From Sphingomonas sp. Leaf21 (GTDB lineage: Bacteria; Pseudomonadota; Alphaproteobacteria; Sphingomonadales; Sphingomonadaceae), in assembly GCF_916858675.1 (NCBI RefSeq), contig NZ_CAKASM010000010.1, positions 1 to 64,000 on the forward strand: a stretch of 64,000 nt of DNA, given 5' to 3'. Below the pieces are notes generated by a model, which ran no database searches, had not been told where the DNA came from, and saw only the letters and a program-made list of their open reading frames with translations. The translations under genes and the position numbers were made by a program. Positions 48,750 to 57,614 of this stretch are shown in pieces (positions within the stretch are counted from its first letter, which is position 1; each line of letters begins with the position of its first letter).

Positions 48750-49790
48750 TTAGGCGGCGATCGGCTCGCAAGAGATGCGCAGGATCGGCTTGATTGTGAC
48801 GCCGCGTTCTGAATCCTCCATCGCTTGGTTGATCTCGTCGAATAGCAAAAGCAGATGGCTGGATGGCTCCCGCTCACGGCATCGAAGTGCCAAGATGTGA
48901 CTGCTGTCAGACGATCACGAGCAAATAGGAGCCACCATATGGAGATTACCAGTGTTAGCCTCGATTTGACCAAAAGCATTTTTGAGATTCATGCAGCTGA
49001 TGCAGCCGGGGCGGATGTTGTCCGAAAGGCGGTGCGTCGATCTCAGGTCCTGCCGTTCTTCACGAAGCTACCGTCGTGCTTGGTCGGCATCGAGGCGTAC
49101 GGCACGTCGCATCATTGGGCGCGAGAGTTGGGGAAGCTCGGTCACGAAGTTCGGCTGATGCCCCCTGCATACGTGAAGCCGTCAGCATGCTGGAGAAGAA
49201 GCCCGCACGGGTTGTGCCGGTCGCTGCTGCCAATCGAACGGCTTGGGTTGCATGGGCGATCATGGCGCGGGGTGGAACATATCGCGCGCCGAACAGCTTG
49301 GCGGCGTAACAATTTAGCGGCTCAATACCGACCGGCTTCAGGAGGTTGTGAGCTCGAAGAGAAGTGATGGCGTACCTGTCAGACCGGGAGTTGGACACCC
49401 CGTGGCCAATCCAAGGCGTTACAGCTTGCAAAGCAGAGTGAGACCCAGCTTGCGGATACCATCAGGGCCAGCAGTCAGGAAACGGCTGCATCAACATGCT
49501 GGACACGAGACTGCACCCGACCATACCGCCAGATCATCAAATCGCCACTTGCAACGCGGGAGCCATCGAGACAGGACGAGCCGGTCAAACAGGAAACGAC
49601 CCTGCTTATATAAGTCAATCAGGACCGGAATGAATGTCTTGGCGACGATATCGCTTTGAACGCTGCCCATGGTCCGTTTCCCCGCGATTATGACGTCGTT
49701 GACGTTAGAGGCCACTTCGGTTCCCTGTTTGGTCGCCCCTACGACGCCGCAGATGCCCAAGGCGCGATCATGACGCTTACGATGGCGGCG
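48750..49790 (-). pseudogene. C-terminal part of an aryl-alcohol dehydrogenase, interrupted by an IS110 remnant
   Basis: On the minus strand, 49573-49790 encodes ICGVVGATKQGTEVASNVND and FIPVLIDLYKQGRFLFDRLV. The same gene resumes at about 48750-48848 with FDEINQAMEDSERGVTIKPI and LRISCEP, then a stop. Together these are the end of a zinc-dependent aryl-alcohol dehydrogenase. The 720-base insert between them contains the IS110 transposase remnant. The N-terminal part lies inverted at 48461-48717. Confidence 0.7.
48939..49309 (+). mobile_element. Internally deleted IS110-family transposase
   Basis: ATG 48939 starts MEITSVSLDLTKSIFEIHAA, the catalytic N-terminal domain, and continues through GIEAYGTSHHWARELGKLGH to RLMPPAYVK. 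It then jumps, in another frame, to MLEKKPARVVPVAAANRTAW and the C-terminal RAPNSLAA with stop at 49309. The middle of the protein, including much of the second domain, is deleted. It sits inside the alcohol dehydrogenase remnant. Confidence 0.78.
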
Positions 49791-49794
49791 CAGG

Positions 49795-50637
49795 GGTTTC
49801 ACGCGGGACGCGCCATCGCGAGCGCAGGCCGCTGGCCGCGCCCGTCGTTCCAGCCGCCCTGCCCTGCATCACCGCTCGTCATCGCCGAAACCGTGGATCG
49901 GGTGATGCCTGAGGAATTCTCGCAGGACGCTGCCAAACGGCTTCGCGCGGCAGGCCCGCGCCTAGAAGGACTGGTCCGCGTCACGACCGTCGATGCGCTT
50001 GCGACACACATCCGCACCGCCGGTCTCAAGCCGCTCCAAGACGCGCATTTATGTATCGTGATTGAGCTGATCATCGACAATCGCTCGCTAAGCCTTGCCC
50101 GCCGCGAAGCCGACATCGCCGTCCGCCTCGGTCGGTTTGATGCCCATGGAATGGTGGGGCGAAAGTTCGGTGAGATGGCGTTCGCCGTCTATACCTCGCC
50201 CGTCTATCTCGAAGCGCATGGATGGCCCGATTCGGGAAGCGGCGCTCCGGGCCAAACAACCGTGCGCGTCCAGGACGATCTACTCGACACGCCAGACGGA
50301 CGCTGGTTCGCAGACTGTACGACGCAAGCCGAACCCGCTCTCCTCGCCTCCAGCCGCGAAAATCAACTCCAAGGCATGATGGCAGGCCACGGGTTCGGCC
50401 AACTGCCTTGTTACCTTCCCGCGCGTCCGTCAAACCTGCTCCGCCTCGACACCGGCAAAGCCTCCACGCGCGAGATCTGGATGGGCGTCCACCCCCACAC
50501 CCGCCATGTGCCCCGGATCACGGCGGTTCAAGATGTCCTCGTTGCCGCGATCGCCCTGAACAAGGCGGTGCTATTGCCGGAATTCGACACGGTCGCTCCC
50601 TCACCCTCCCCTGTTTCTCAACCTCAAAAGGAATGCA
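49795..50637 (+). pseudogene. LysR regulator remnant without DNA-binding domain
   Basis: The frame gives a LysR ligand-binding domain: GPRLEGLVRVTTVDALATHI, then LCIVIELIIDNRSLSLARRE, ADIAVRLGRFDAHGMVGRKF and WMGVHPHTRHVPRITAVQD. The helix-turn-helix N-terminus is missing, and the first 150 bases are unrelated. There is no stop before the FMN reductase gene, whose start is in the same frame, so the open frame runs through both. Confidence 0.7.
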
Positions 50638-50639
50638 TC

Positions 50640-51206
50640 ATGACCGCCAAGCCGACAATCGGTATCCTTATCGGCAGCCTGCAGGCAAATGGCCTGTCCC
50701 GCAAACTTGCGGCCGCGATCCAGACGCTCGGCGCCGACCAGTTCCATGTCTCCGTGATCGAGATCGGGGCCCTCCCGCTCTACAATCCCGAGCGTGAAGG
50801 TCAGGGCGTGGCCGAATGGAATGACTTCCGTGCGGCGGTCGCGCCGATGGACGGCATCCTGTTTGTCACCCCGGAATATAACCGGTCCGTCCCCGGCGCG
50901 CTCAAGAACGCGATCGACGTTGGCTCTCGTCCCTATGGGGCGAGCGTCTGGGCAGGCAAGCCAGCCGGGGTCGTCTCACAGTCACCCGGCGCGATCGGCG
51001 GGTTCGGCGCCAACCATCACCTGCGGCAGAGCCTCGTCTTCCTCGACATGCCGGCGATGCAGCAGCCGGAGGCCTATCTGGGGCACGCCGCTAGCCTGTT
51101 CGACGATGCCGGCACACTTGTCGAAGGGAGCGGCAAGACGTTCCTCGAAGGCTTCGTCACGACATTCACCGCTTGGGTGGCACTGCACCCAGCCAAGACC
51201 GTTTGA
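50640..51206 (+). CDS. NADPH-dependent FMN reductase / quinone reductase
   Basis: A 188-residue flavodoxin-like protein: PTIGILIGSLQANGLSRKLA binds the FMN phosphate, VIEIGALPLYNPEREGQGVA follows, and GILFVTPEYNRSVPGALKNA is the signature of the NADPH-dependent FMN reductase family (ChrR, SsuE, ArsH relatives). It probably reduces quinones or flavins under oxidative stress. AAAAGGAATG precedes ATG 50640. The gene appears intact amid debris. Confidence 0.88.
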   Translation: MTAKPTIGILIGSLQANGLSRKLAAAIQTLGADQFHVSVIEIGALPLYNPEREGQGVAEWNDFRAAVAPMDGILFVTPEYNRSVPGALKNAIDVGSRPYGASVWAGKPAGVVSQSPGAIGGFGANHHLRQSLVFLDMPAMQQPEAYLGHAASLFDDAGTLVEGSGKTFLEGFVTTFTAWVALHPAKTV

Positions 51207-51254
51207 TCGACCGACGGGACCCGGCTGGCTTGAATTCGGGCCGGGGGGTCCACC

Positions 51255-51838
51255 GGGATACGCCAGACTCTGCGGGTGTTGCTGTAGATGGTCGGCCATG
51301 AAGGTCGAGGTGAAGTAATAGCTGTGGTCGTGGCCAGGCTGCATCCGCAACGTCAGGTCGATCCCGGCCGCATCCCATGCCGCCTTCAGCAGTTCGGGGC
51401 GGAGCTGTTCGACTAGGAACTGGTTGGCATCGCCTTGATCGGCGAGTCGCGCCGGTGTGCGCGGACCGTCCTTGATCAGCGCGACCGCGTCATGCGAACG
51501 CTCTGTCGCGCGATCGTCGCCCAGGTTGGCTGTGAGCGCCTTGACGCCCACGGAACCTTGATCAGCGCGACGATCGGCGGGAGGGCCAGACCGCCTTGAA
51601 CCATCCGGGATGGCGCAGGCAGATGGTCAGTGCGACGTGCCCGCCCATCCAATGGCCCATGATCGACTGGCGCGCCATGTCGACCGGGAAATTCGCCGGG
51701 ATGTTGGCGTGCGTGTACGACAGCCCCGACAGGAACCACACGACCGGTAGCGTCGCTGCCTCGTCATGCAGCGGAACATAGACCGAGAACATCATCTCGG
51801 TACCCGTGGCGGCAGAGGCGTGTTTGTACAGTCTGCAT
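51255..51838 (-). pseudogene. S-formylglutathione hydrolase pseudogene
   Basis: Minus-strand pieces give SAATGTEMMFSVYVPLHDEA and TLPVVWFLSGLSYTHAN, then after an internal deletion FPVDMARQSIMGHWMGGHVA with the nucleophile serine changed to tryptophan (GHSMGG to GHWMGG), then ALTANLGDDRATERSHDAVA, RPELLKAAWDAAGIDLTLRM and HDHSYYFTSTFMADHL. This was the second enzyme of glutathione-dependent formaldehyde oxidation. Confidence 0.78.
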
Positions 51839-52119
51839 CTGCCCTTGCTGGGTTCGGTCGCCAAGCTTCTTACCACAGCGGCAAGGACATGCCGGATCGT
51901 CGTAGTGTTCCACAGGACCCAACTTGTCACAAGCTTGGCGCCTGACTTCGACACCAGAACTTATCGGCTGGAAAAGGACTGCGGCGATACATTCCTGGAT
52001 AGCGTTGACGATCATTACTGTCGCTCGGCGTGGCCCTTACGCTGATCCGGGCCCTGTCGCTCCCTGCGTTCTTGGCTGGCGTACGTGAAACATACCTTCG
52101 TGTCGTCAAACCAAGTGGC

Positions 52120-52370
52120 GATGTAGCAGCAGCGCCCGCTCGGTCCGGTCTATCCGCTCGTTTTCTTCGACGCACTGCGGGTAAAGATCCGCAATGGCGG
52201 CATGGTCCGTAACAAGGCCATCCATATCGCCCTAGGCACTCGCGCGGACAGCACCAAGGAGGTGCTGGGTTTGTGGATCGAACAGAACGAGGGGCAAATC
52301 TTGGCTCGGGGTCGTGAGCAAGCTCAGGAACCGCGGCACCGAGGACGCCCTGCTCGCCGTCATGTTCGGC
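52120..52370 (+). mobile_element. Fragment of an IS256-family transposase
   Basis: YPLVFFDALRVKIRNGGMVR, NKAIHIALGTRADSTKEVLG and LWIEQNEG, then after a frameshift VVSKLRNRGTEDALLAV. This is the central catalytic part of IS256 transposases, with the first aspartate in FFDAL. Both ends are missing. The 280 bases before it (51839-52119) hold nothing I can name. Confidence 0.75.
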
Positions 52371-52437
52371 GAGCGGTTCATCAGGGCCAAGGCGGCGTGC
52401 TATTCAACTGCCCGCCCGCACACGAAAAAATCCTGAC

Positions 52438-52541
52438 AGTGCCCGGCCGCCACCTCGGTCTGCATCCGATCGCTCGACGCACAGCGCTACCGCGTCGCGC
52501 TTGGACTCGTCCGTGAACCTACGCTTCGTCGTACTCGCCAT
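52438..52541 (-). mobile_element. Fragment of IS3-family orfA
   Basis: ATG 52541 begins MASTTKRRFTDESKRDAVAL followed by CVERSD, the N-terminal helix-turn-helix of IS3-family orfA proteins. It loses the frame after about 30 residues. Confidence 0.55.
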
Positions 52542-52579
52542 CATCGACGTCCCGGTTCGGCAGAGCCAATCATCGGTGT

Positions 52580-52770
52580 CCGTCAATCTGAGGGATGATC
52601 AGTTCAACGGCAGCCTGCGGAACGAGTGCCTGAACACACAATGGTTCGTCACCAGAGGATGCCAAGGCCAAGATCGAGGCATAGCGGCGCGACAACAACG
52701 AAAGTCGTTCTCACGCATCGCTTGGCGGAGCCGCTCAAGGTTCCAACGATGCCCAGCATCGTTGGAAAGG
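52580..52770 (+). mobile_element. Fragment of IS3-family orfB C-terminus
   Basis: FNGSLRNECLNTQWFV, then in another frame DAKAKIEA and RRDNNESRSHASLGG, match the last part of an IS3 transposase containing the catalytic glutamate (RNECL). The orientation is opposite to the neighbouring orfA fragment, so they are not one element in place. Confidence 0.6.
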
Positions 52771-53006
52771 TGCTGGAGGTTGGATGAAGCCGGTCGGATA
52801 TGCTGTTGCACGGCCGTTCGAGGGGTCGATTGACCGCCGGAAATTCACCTTTAGGTTGGACGCGAAACCGGGGACCCTCAGACGCTGACCATCGCTAGTG
52901 AGCCGACGAGGAAAGCGCGGTCATGCGCATCGTCGATTTCCTCCAGGCCGGCACCGCGCTGGCATAATATCCCATGGACCTTCCGCCCCATCGCCTGCCG
53001 GAATGG

Positions 53007-54026
53007 CTAGTCCGGCCGGAACGTCAGCAATGCCGTGACCCCCCGTTCGCGTGACGGATAGGTGAGCGTGCCGCGCAGCGACCGGGTCATGGCCGTGATG
53101 ATCCCTGATCCGAGCCCGGTGCCACGCGGTTTAGCGTCCGCCTGCATCCCGCAGCCATCGTCGGCTACCGACAGTCGCGCCGATCCGTCCGGCGCGATCG
53201 TCAGCGTCACCGCCACGGGCCCGGCGTGGTCGGCCGGATAGGCATATTTGCAGGCGTTAGTTATCAGTTCGAGAACGATCATGCCGACCGCGACCGCCTT
53301 GTCCGCTTTCAGCAGCAGCGGCGCGGATTCGAACGCGATCGGACAGGGGGCGTTGTCGCAGGCCAGCATCCAGCGCAGCCGCTCGACCAGGCTGTCCAGA
53401 TATACTGCCATGTCGACGTGCATCACGTCCTCGCCGGTATAAAGGCAGTGATGGATCTGGCCGATCGCGTGGATGCGGGTCTGCGTCAACGCCAACGCCT
53501 TGCGCGCAACCGGATCGGTCATCTGCTGCTCCTGCATCCCGACCAGCGCGCAGGCGAGCTGGAGCGAGTTGCTGACACGATGGTTTACCTCCGTCAGCAT
53601 CGTTTCCAACCGCTGATTGGCAAGGCGCAGATCGGCATCGACCTCCGCATGGACCAGCACTTGGTCGAGCGTGGCGAGCAGCAGATCGAGGAAATCGGGG
53701 TCGACGGTCTTCGTAACGTAATCCGCCGCTCCCGCTTTCAGCGCGGTGACCGCTAGTCGCACGTCGTCGACCCCGGTGACGTAGACCACGGCGGGCGGAT
53801 CTTCGCCGTCGCGCAGGCGTCGCAGCACTTCCAGCCCATCCATGTCGGGCATGTCGTGGTCGACAGTGACCAGATCGAACCGGCAGGCGGCGGCCTGCGC
53901 GATCGCTTCTGCGCCGCTCGCCGCCTCGACGACGCGGTATTTCTGTCCACGCATCCGACGCGCCATCAGGCGGCGCAAGGCGGGGTCGTCGTCGATCACT
54001 AGGATCGCATGGTTGCTATGCGGCAT
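53007..54026 (-). CDS. Receiver-plus-kinase protein (response regulator fused to HisKA_2 kinase)
   Basis: A 339-residue soluble protein. Residues 5-125 are a receiver: ILVIDDDPALRRLMARRM, aspartate in TVDHDMPDMDG, YVTKTVD. Residues 130-339 are a HisKA_2-type kinase with TEVNHRVSNSLQLACALVGM as acceptor helix and IVLELITNACKYAYPADHAG as N box. It could receive phosphate from the upstream kinase and act on another regulator. It overlaps the upstream receiver gene by 11 bases. Confidence 0.88.
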   Translation of the reverse strand: MPHSNHAILVIDDDPALRRLMARRMRGQKYRVVEAASGAEAIAQAAACRFDLVTVDHDMPDMDGLEVLRRLRDGEDPPAVVYVTGVDDVRLAVTALKAGAADYVTKTVDPDFLDLLLATLDQVLVHAEVDADLRLANQRLETMLTEVNHRVSNSLQLACALVGMQEQQMTDPVARKALALTQTRIHAIGQIHHCLYTGEDVMHVDMAVYLDSLVERLRWMLACDNAPCPIAFESAPLLLKADKAVAVGMIVLELITNACKYAYPADHAGPVAVTLTIAPDGSARLSVADDGCGMQADAKPRGTGLGSGIITAMTRSLRGTLTYPSRERGVTALLTFRPD

Positions 54027-54441
54027 CGGGAACCTGGATCACCGTCAGGAACAGCCCGAGTTCGCGGATCGCGCGGCTGAAGCTGCCATAATCGAGTGGC
54101 TTGGTGACGTAGACGTTGCAGCCGAGATCATAGCAGCGCCTGATCTCCTCGGTATCGTCCGTGGTGGTCAAGACGATGACGGGCGCGCGGCGCAGGGGAC
54201 TGTCGGGGGCCTTGACGCGGGTGAGGATCTCGATTCCGCTCATATCGGGCAGGTTGAGATCGAGGAGCATCAGCCTCGGCCCAGTCGACCCGTCGAACAG
54301 CCTCGCCAGTCCGCTCTCGCCGTCGGCGAAGCGCTCCAGCGGATTAAGGATGCCAGCGCGACGAATGTTCTTCTCGATCAGCAGCGCATGGCCATCGTCG
54401 TCCTCGATCATGACTATATGGACGGCATTGGACGCGATCAT
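54016..54441 (-). CDS. Rcp1-like single-domain response regulator
   Basis: A 141-residue receiver: IVMIEDDDGHALLIEKNIRR, phospho-aspartate in LLDLNLPDMSGIEIL, VLTTTDD and VYVTKPLDY. This type is usually encoded beside phytochrome-like or CHASE3 kinases, as here (4-base overlap with the kinase before it and 11 with the next gene). Confidence 0.9.
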   Translation of the reverse strand: MIASNAVHIVMIEDDDGHALLIEKNIRRAGILNPLERFADGESGLARLFDGSTGPRLMLLDLNLPDMSGIEILTRVKAPDSPLRRAPVIVLTTTDDTEEIRRCYDLGCNVYVTKPLDYGSFSRAIRELGLFLTVIQVPDAA

Positions 54442-55955
54442 CGTACGGGTGACTCTTGCGGGGCGGGGGGAAGGGTGAGGGTGAAGACGGCGCCGTCGCC
54501 GAGACGCGAATCGACCGCGATGCGGGCACCGAGCCGCTGAACCAGCGTGCGGACATAGGCAAGGCCGATGCCCTCGCCGGGCTGGTCCTGCCGGCCGGCG
54601 CGGCGGAACAGTTCGAAGATCCGGTCGTGGTCGCGCGGATCGATGCCGCGGCCGTTGTCGCGGACCGACAGCGTCGTCCAGCCTGCGGCGTCGACCGCGC
54701 CTGCCACCTCGATCCGCGGTGGGCGGTCGGGATGGCGGTACTTGCCGGCATTCTCGATCAGGTTGGACAGGATCTGTTCGAGCGCGAGCCAGTCTGTGAT
54801 GACGACCGGCATCGCGTCCGCGACATGTAGGTCGACGCCCCAGTCGTCGAGACCGTACTTCGTCGCCGCGGCGACCTCTCGCACCATCGCGCCGGTATCC
54901 ACCGGCTCCGGCACCAGCAGCCGCTTCCCCTCCCGCGCGAGCCGCAGGATCGCCAGGATCAGCCGGTCCATTTTCTGCGTCGACGAGCGGATGAAGCCGA
55001 TCGCTTCGGGCAGGTCGTCGATCGCCGCGCGGGCGGCGGGGGTGACCGCGAAGGTTCCCCCGGCGGCCGCGGCATCCATCATTGCACGCAACTCGCCGGC
55101 GGCCCGGTCCATCTCGGCGGTGAAGCCGACGACGTTGACGAGCGGCGCGCGCAGATCGTGGCTGACGACATAGGCGAAGCGTTGGATTTCCTGGTTGGCC
55201 TCGTGCAGGTCGGCGGTGCGGATGGCGACGCGCTCCTCCAGCGTATCGGTCATGTCGCGCAGCGACCGGTTCGCCCCGTCGAGCGCGGTAGCGATATCGG
55301 AGAGCGCGCGGAACTGTCGGCGTACCAGCAGCGCCGCGATTAGCGCAATCACCATGACCAGCAGTCCCATTCCGAAGAACAGGTGAAAGAAATCACGACG
55401 TACAGCGCGTTGGCGGCGGTCGTGCACGTCGAGTTGCCGCGCCGTTACCATCGATAGCGAGCGCAGGTCATCGCGCGCCTGCATCAGCGACCGCGCTCCG
55501 TTATCGCGCCGGAACATCGCCAGTGCCCGCTCGCGCTCGCCGCTCCGCGCAAGGCGGATGGCCATCCGCTGGTCGCGGGCGATTACCTCGACGAGCCGGG
55601 CGATCCGCATGACGCTGTCACGCGAACCCTCGGGCATTGCCGCGGCGAGCGACGGGAGGATCGACCCGAGTTGTACGAGCGCACGGTCGTGTCGGGTCAG
55701 AAACGACGGGTCGCCGGTCAGTAGAAAGCCGCGACGGGTCGCCTCGGTTTGCTCCAGCAGCCATCGAACCTCACCAATCAGAACCTCGGTACGATAGCTG
55801 CTCACTACGATGTCGGCCTGCTGGTCGCTGCGGCCAGCCATATACATTGCTGCGGTGCCGACGATCCCCAGCACCGCGAAGCAAACGACCAACGCGCCAA
55901 GCAGGATTTGCCCGGCGCGCTGTTGAATGGTCCGTTCTATCTGTCCCAGGATCAT
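54438..55955 (-). CDS. CHASE3-domain membrane sensor histidine kinase
   Basis: A 505-residue kinase: a first membrane helix (LLGALVVCFAVLGIVGTAAM), a CHASE3 periplasmic domain (SYRTEVLIGEVRWLLEQTEA then TRRGFLLTGDPSFL), a second helix near 195-215 and a linker coil. HisKA has the acceptor histidine in VSHDLRAPLVNVVGFTAEM near 267, and HATPase carries NLIENAGKYR, DNGRGI and GEGIGLAYV. The external signal is unknown. It heads a three-gene overlapping operon with the two regulators. Confidence 0.92.
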   Translation of the reverse strand: MILGQIERTIQQRAGQILLGALVVCFAVLGIVGTAAMYMAGRSDQQADIVVSSYRTEVLIGEVRWLLEQTEATRRGFLLTGDPSFLTRHDRALVQLGSILPSLAAAMPEGSRDSVMRIARLVEVIARDQRMAIRLARSGERERALAMFRRDNGARSLMQARDDLRSLSMVTARQLDVHDRRQRAVRRDFFHLFFGMGLLVMVIALIAALLVRRQFRALSDIATALDGANRSLRDMTDTLEERVAIRTADLHEANQEIQRFAYVVSHDLRAPLVNVVGFTAEMDRAAGELRAMMDAAAAGGTFAVTPAARAAIDDLPEAIGFIRSSTQKMDRLILAILRLAREGKRLLVPEPVDTGAMVREVAAATKYGLDDWGVDLHVADAMPVVITDWLALEQILSNLIENAGKYRHPDRPPRIEVAGAVDAAGWTTLSVRDNGRGIDPRDHDRIFELFRRAGRQDQPGEGIGLAYVRTLVQRLGARIAVDSRLGDGAVFTLTLPPAPQESPVR

Positions 55956-56079
55956 GGTCAGATCCGTATACTTATACGATCCGTTTCGCTATTGTTATGA
56001 TACAACGTGCTAAGAAAAATTTTCTGCCGGACCCTCTGTGCATTACTCGGACACAGATTCACGGTAGCGGTTTGACGTT

Positions 56080-56340
56080 CAGCTGGCGTCGAAATCGAGG
56101 CTATCGGATCAGACGTAATCGCCGGTGAGATTGATGCGGTCCCAGCCGAGTGGCGAGAGCAGGGACAGGATTGCCGGATCGATCGGCGTCCCTCGACGGC
56201 GTATTTCATCAACCTCGCTGCCGAGATATCGGCAGTTGAACAGGATGATCGCAGCGGCGACAAGATTGAGCGCGGCTGCGCGGCTGCGCGGCTGCGCGGG
56301 TTTGCTGGTTCAGCAGTAGGATGCGCTGGCGATCGGTCAA
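56080..56340 (-). mobile_element. C-terminal fragment of a Tn3-family transposase
   Basis: On the minus strand, LNLVAAAIILFNCRYLGSEV, DEIRRRGTPIDPAILSLLSP and LGWDRINLTGDYV give the conserved end of TnpA. Upstream the frame is broken by the 8-bp tandem repeat at 56271-56299. The fragment is far from the Tn3 pieces at 40-41 kb and may or may not be from the same transposon. Confidence 0.8.
56271..56299. repeat. 8-bp tandem repeat (CGCGGCTG x 3.6)
   Basis: Three whole copies of CGCGGCTG and a partial fourth lie within the Tn3 transposase fragment. The unit is not a multiple of three, so the expansion shifts the reading frame; replication slippage is the likely cause. Confidence 0.85.
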
Positions 56341-56361
56341 GGGAATGCATGCGGGCATTTT

Positions 56362-56880
56362 TCATCCTCCAAAAACCTCTTGGCTTTTGCTTGCTTTGTG
56401 AAAGGCGGGACGCGGCGGAAACCCGTCACTCCTATTTCTGCCTCCAGATACGGCCGAGACTTTCGAAACACGGCTGATTATGAGCCGCGTAATAGATGGC
56501 AGGTGTTGTCGGCAATCGGGAAGAAGGGAGCGTATCATGCCTGGCGAGGCCTTCCGGGCGAGCAACTCGAGGTTGTGGGCCACGGTGGCCATGGTAACTC
56601 TTCGGCGGCTCCAGCGAGACCTCCCAGCTTGAGCGTTCGGAGACCCAGGTTGGGTTATAGGTGGCCGAACACGCGCTCGATCCGCTGTTTTCGACGCCGC
56701 ACTTTCACGTAGGCGTCAGTGCCGGCGAGGGCGGGGACGGCATCGCCGGCATCCTCGCTCACTAGGCGGGTGACACCGCGCTTCTTTCCGATGGCGCATT
56801 GGGGTTTCAGTTCGCAGTCGGTGCAATCGGTGGGACGGCTTCGATAGACGCGAACTTGGCTGGCGCGGTTATTGCCGCAA
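56362..56880 (-). mobile_element. Degraded C-terminus of an IS1182-like DDE transposase
   Basis: DCTDCELKPQCAIGKKRGVT carries the cysteine cluster, followed by RRRKQRIERVFGHL, an in-frame stop, PNLGLRTLKLGGLAGAAEE and, after a frameshift, MATVAHNLELLARKAS and 55 unrelated residues. The layout is that of IS1182/IS5-type DDE_Tnp_1 transposase ends. It abuts and replaces the end of the PAP2 gene. Confidence 0.65.
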
Positions 56881-57614
56881 TTGCCGAGCAACGGTGCGGC
56901 GCGTGGAGCCGCGATGCGCGGCATCACGGCCAAGGCCGGGTCCAACTCACGGCGGGCGGCGTCAAGATCGGTGCGAAAGCCGCTGTCGCCATGCAGCCGC
57001 GCGACCATCGCCGCACCCGCCTGTCGTCCTGCCGCGACCGCGCTGGCATTGTGCGCGCCGCAGATCACGCGGCTGTCACCATAGTCCCGCCCCCGTGCGA
57101 GTAACTCCGTCGCGCGGGCCGGAACGAGTTCGGCAAGCACGATCGCGACCGCCGTTCCCCAGCTGGTATGGCCGGACGGATAGTCGAAGCTGTTCGCCAG
57201 CATCGCGCGTCGCTGGCAGACCGGCCCCGCATCGACCAGGAACGGCCGGCGTCGCGCATATACCGGCTTCACAGCGTTTACTCCGGCGGACACGTCGCTA
57301 CGCATCCGCGTCAGCAGATGGGCCAGCGCCGGTGTCGCGGTCGGCGAGAGAGGGCGACCGGCTGCAGCCGTGAAGTCGGCGAGCATCGCGGGAATCGCTT
57401 CGTCCGCATCGCCTATCGCCTGTAGCCAGCGTGCGGATCCTTCCAGCGCGCGTGTCGCGCGGAAAGAGGCCCGGTCTGCCTCATCCTCGACGGACCCGAT
57501 TTTCGGGGCGGGCGGCAGTACCCGCTCCAGCGCCACACCCGGTCCCGAAAGATAGCGTTGCGCCGGTGCGGGCGTCGCCAGCATCATCAACGGCAGGAGG
57601 ATCACGCCACGCAT
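56655..57614 (-). CDS. PAP2/class A acid phosphatase with an IS-derived C-terminus
   Basis: From ATG 57614, overlapping the receptor stop as TGATG, a signal peptide (MRGVILLPLMMLATPAPAQR) precedes a class A acid phosphatase domain: KPVYARRRPFL (KX6RP) near 140, DYPSGHTSWG near 165 and GDSRVICGAHNASAVAAGR near 205. The aspartate four residues after the last histidine is an alanine, which may weaken activity. The last 75 residues (from about CGNNRASQV) are transposase sequence. Secreted phosphatases like this release phosphate from organic esters. It is paired with the TonB receptor, as in the 30.9-35.4 kb locus. Confidence 0.8.
   Translation of the reverse strand: MRGVILLPLMMLATPAPAQRYLSGPGVALERVLPPAPKIGSVEDEADRASFRATRALEGSARWLQAIGDADEAIPAMLADFTAAAGRPLSPTATPALAHLLTRMRSDVSAGVNAVKPVYARRRPFLVDAGPVCQRRAMLANSFDYPSGHTSWGTAVAIVLAELVPARATELLARGRDYGDSRVICGAHNASAVAAGRQAGAAMVARLHGDSGFRTDLDAARRELDPALAVMPRIAAPRAAPLLGNCGNNRASQVRVYRSRPTDCTDCELKPQCAIGKKRGVTRLVSEDAGDAVPALAGTDAYVKVRRRKQRIERVFGHL

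Noticed and set aside
49656..51206. Single 516-codon protein
   Set aside because: The frame joins debris, a LysR ligand domain and a complete FMN reductase that has its own ribosome site and ATG; it is read as a pseudogene followed by a gene.
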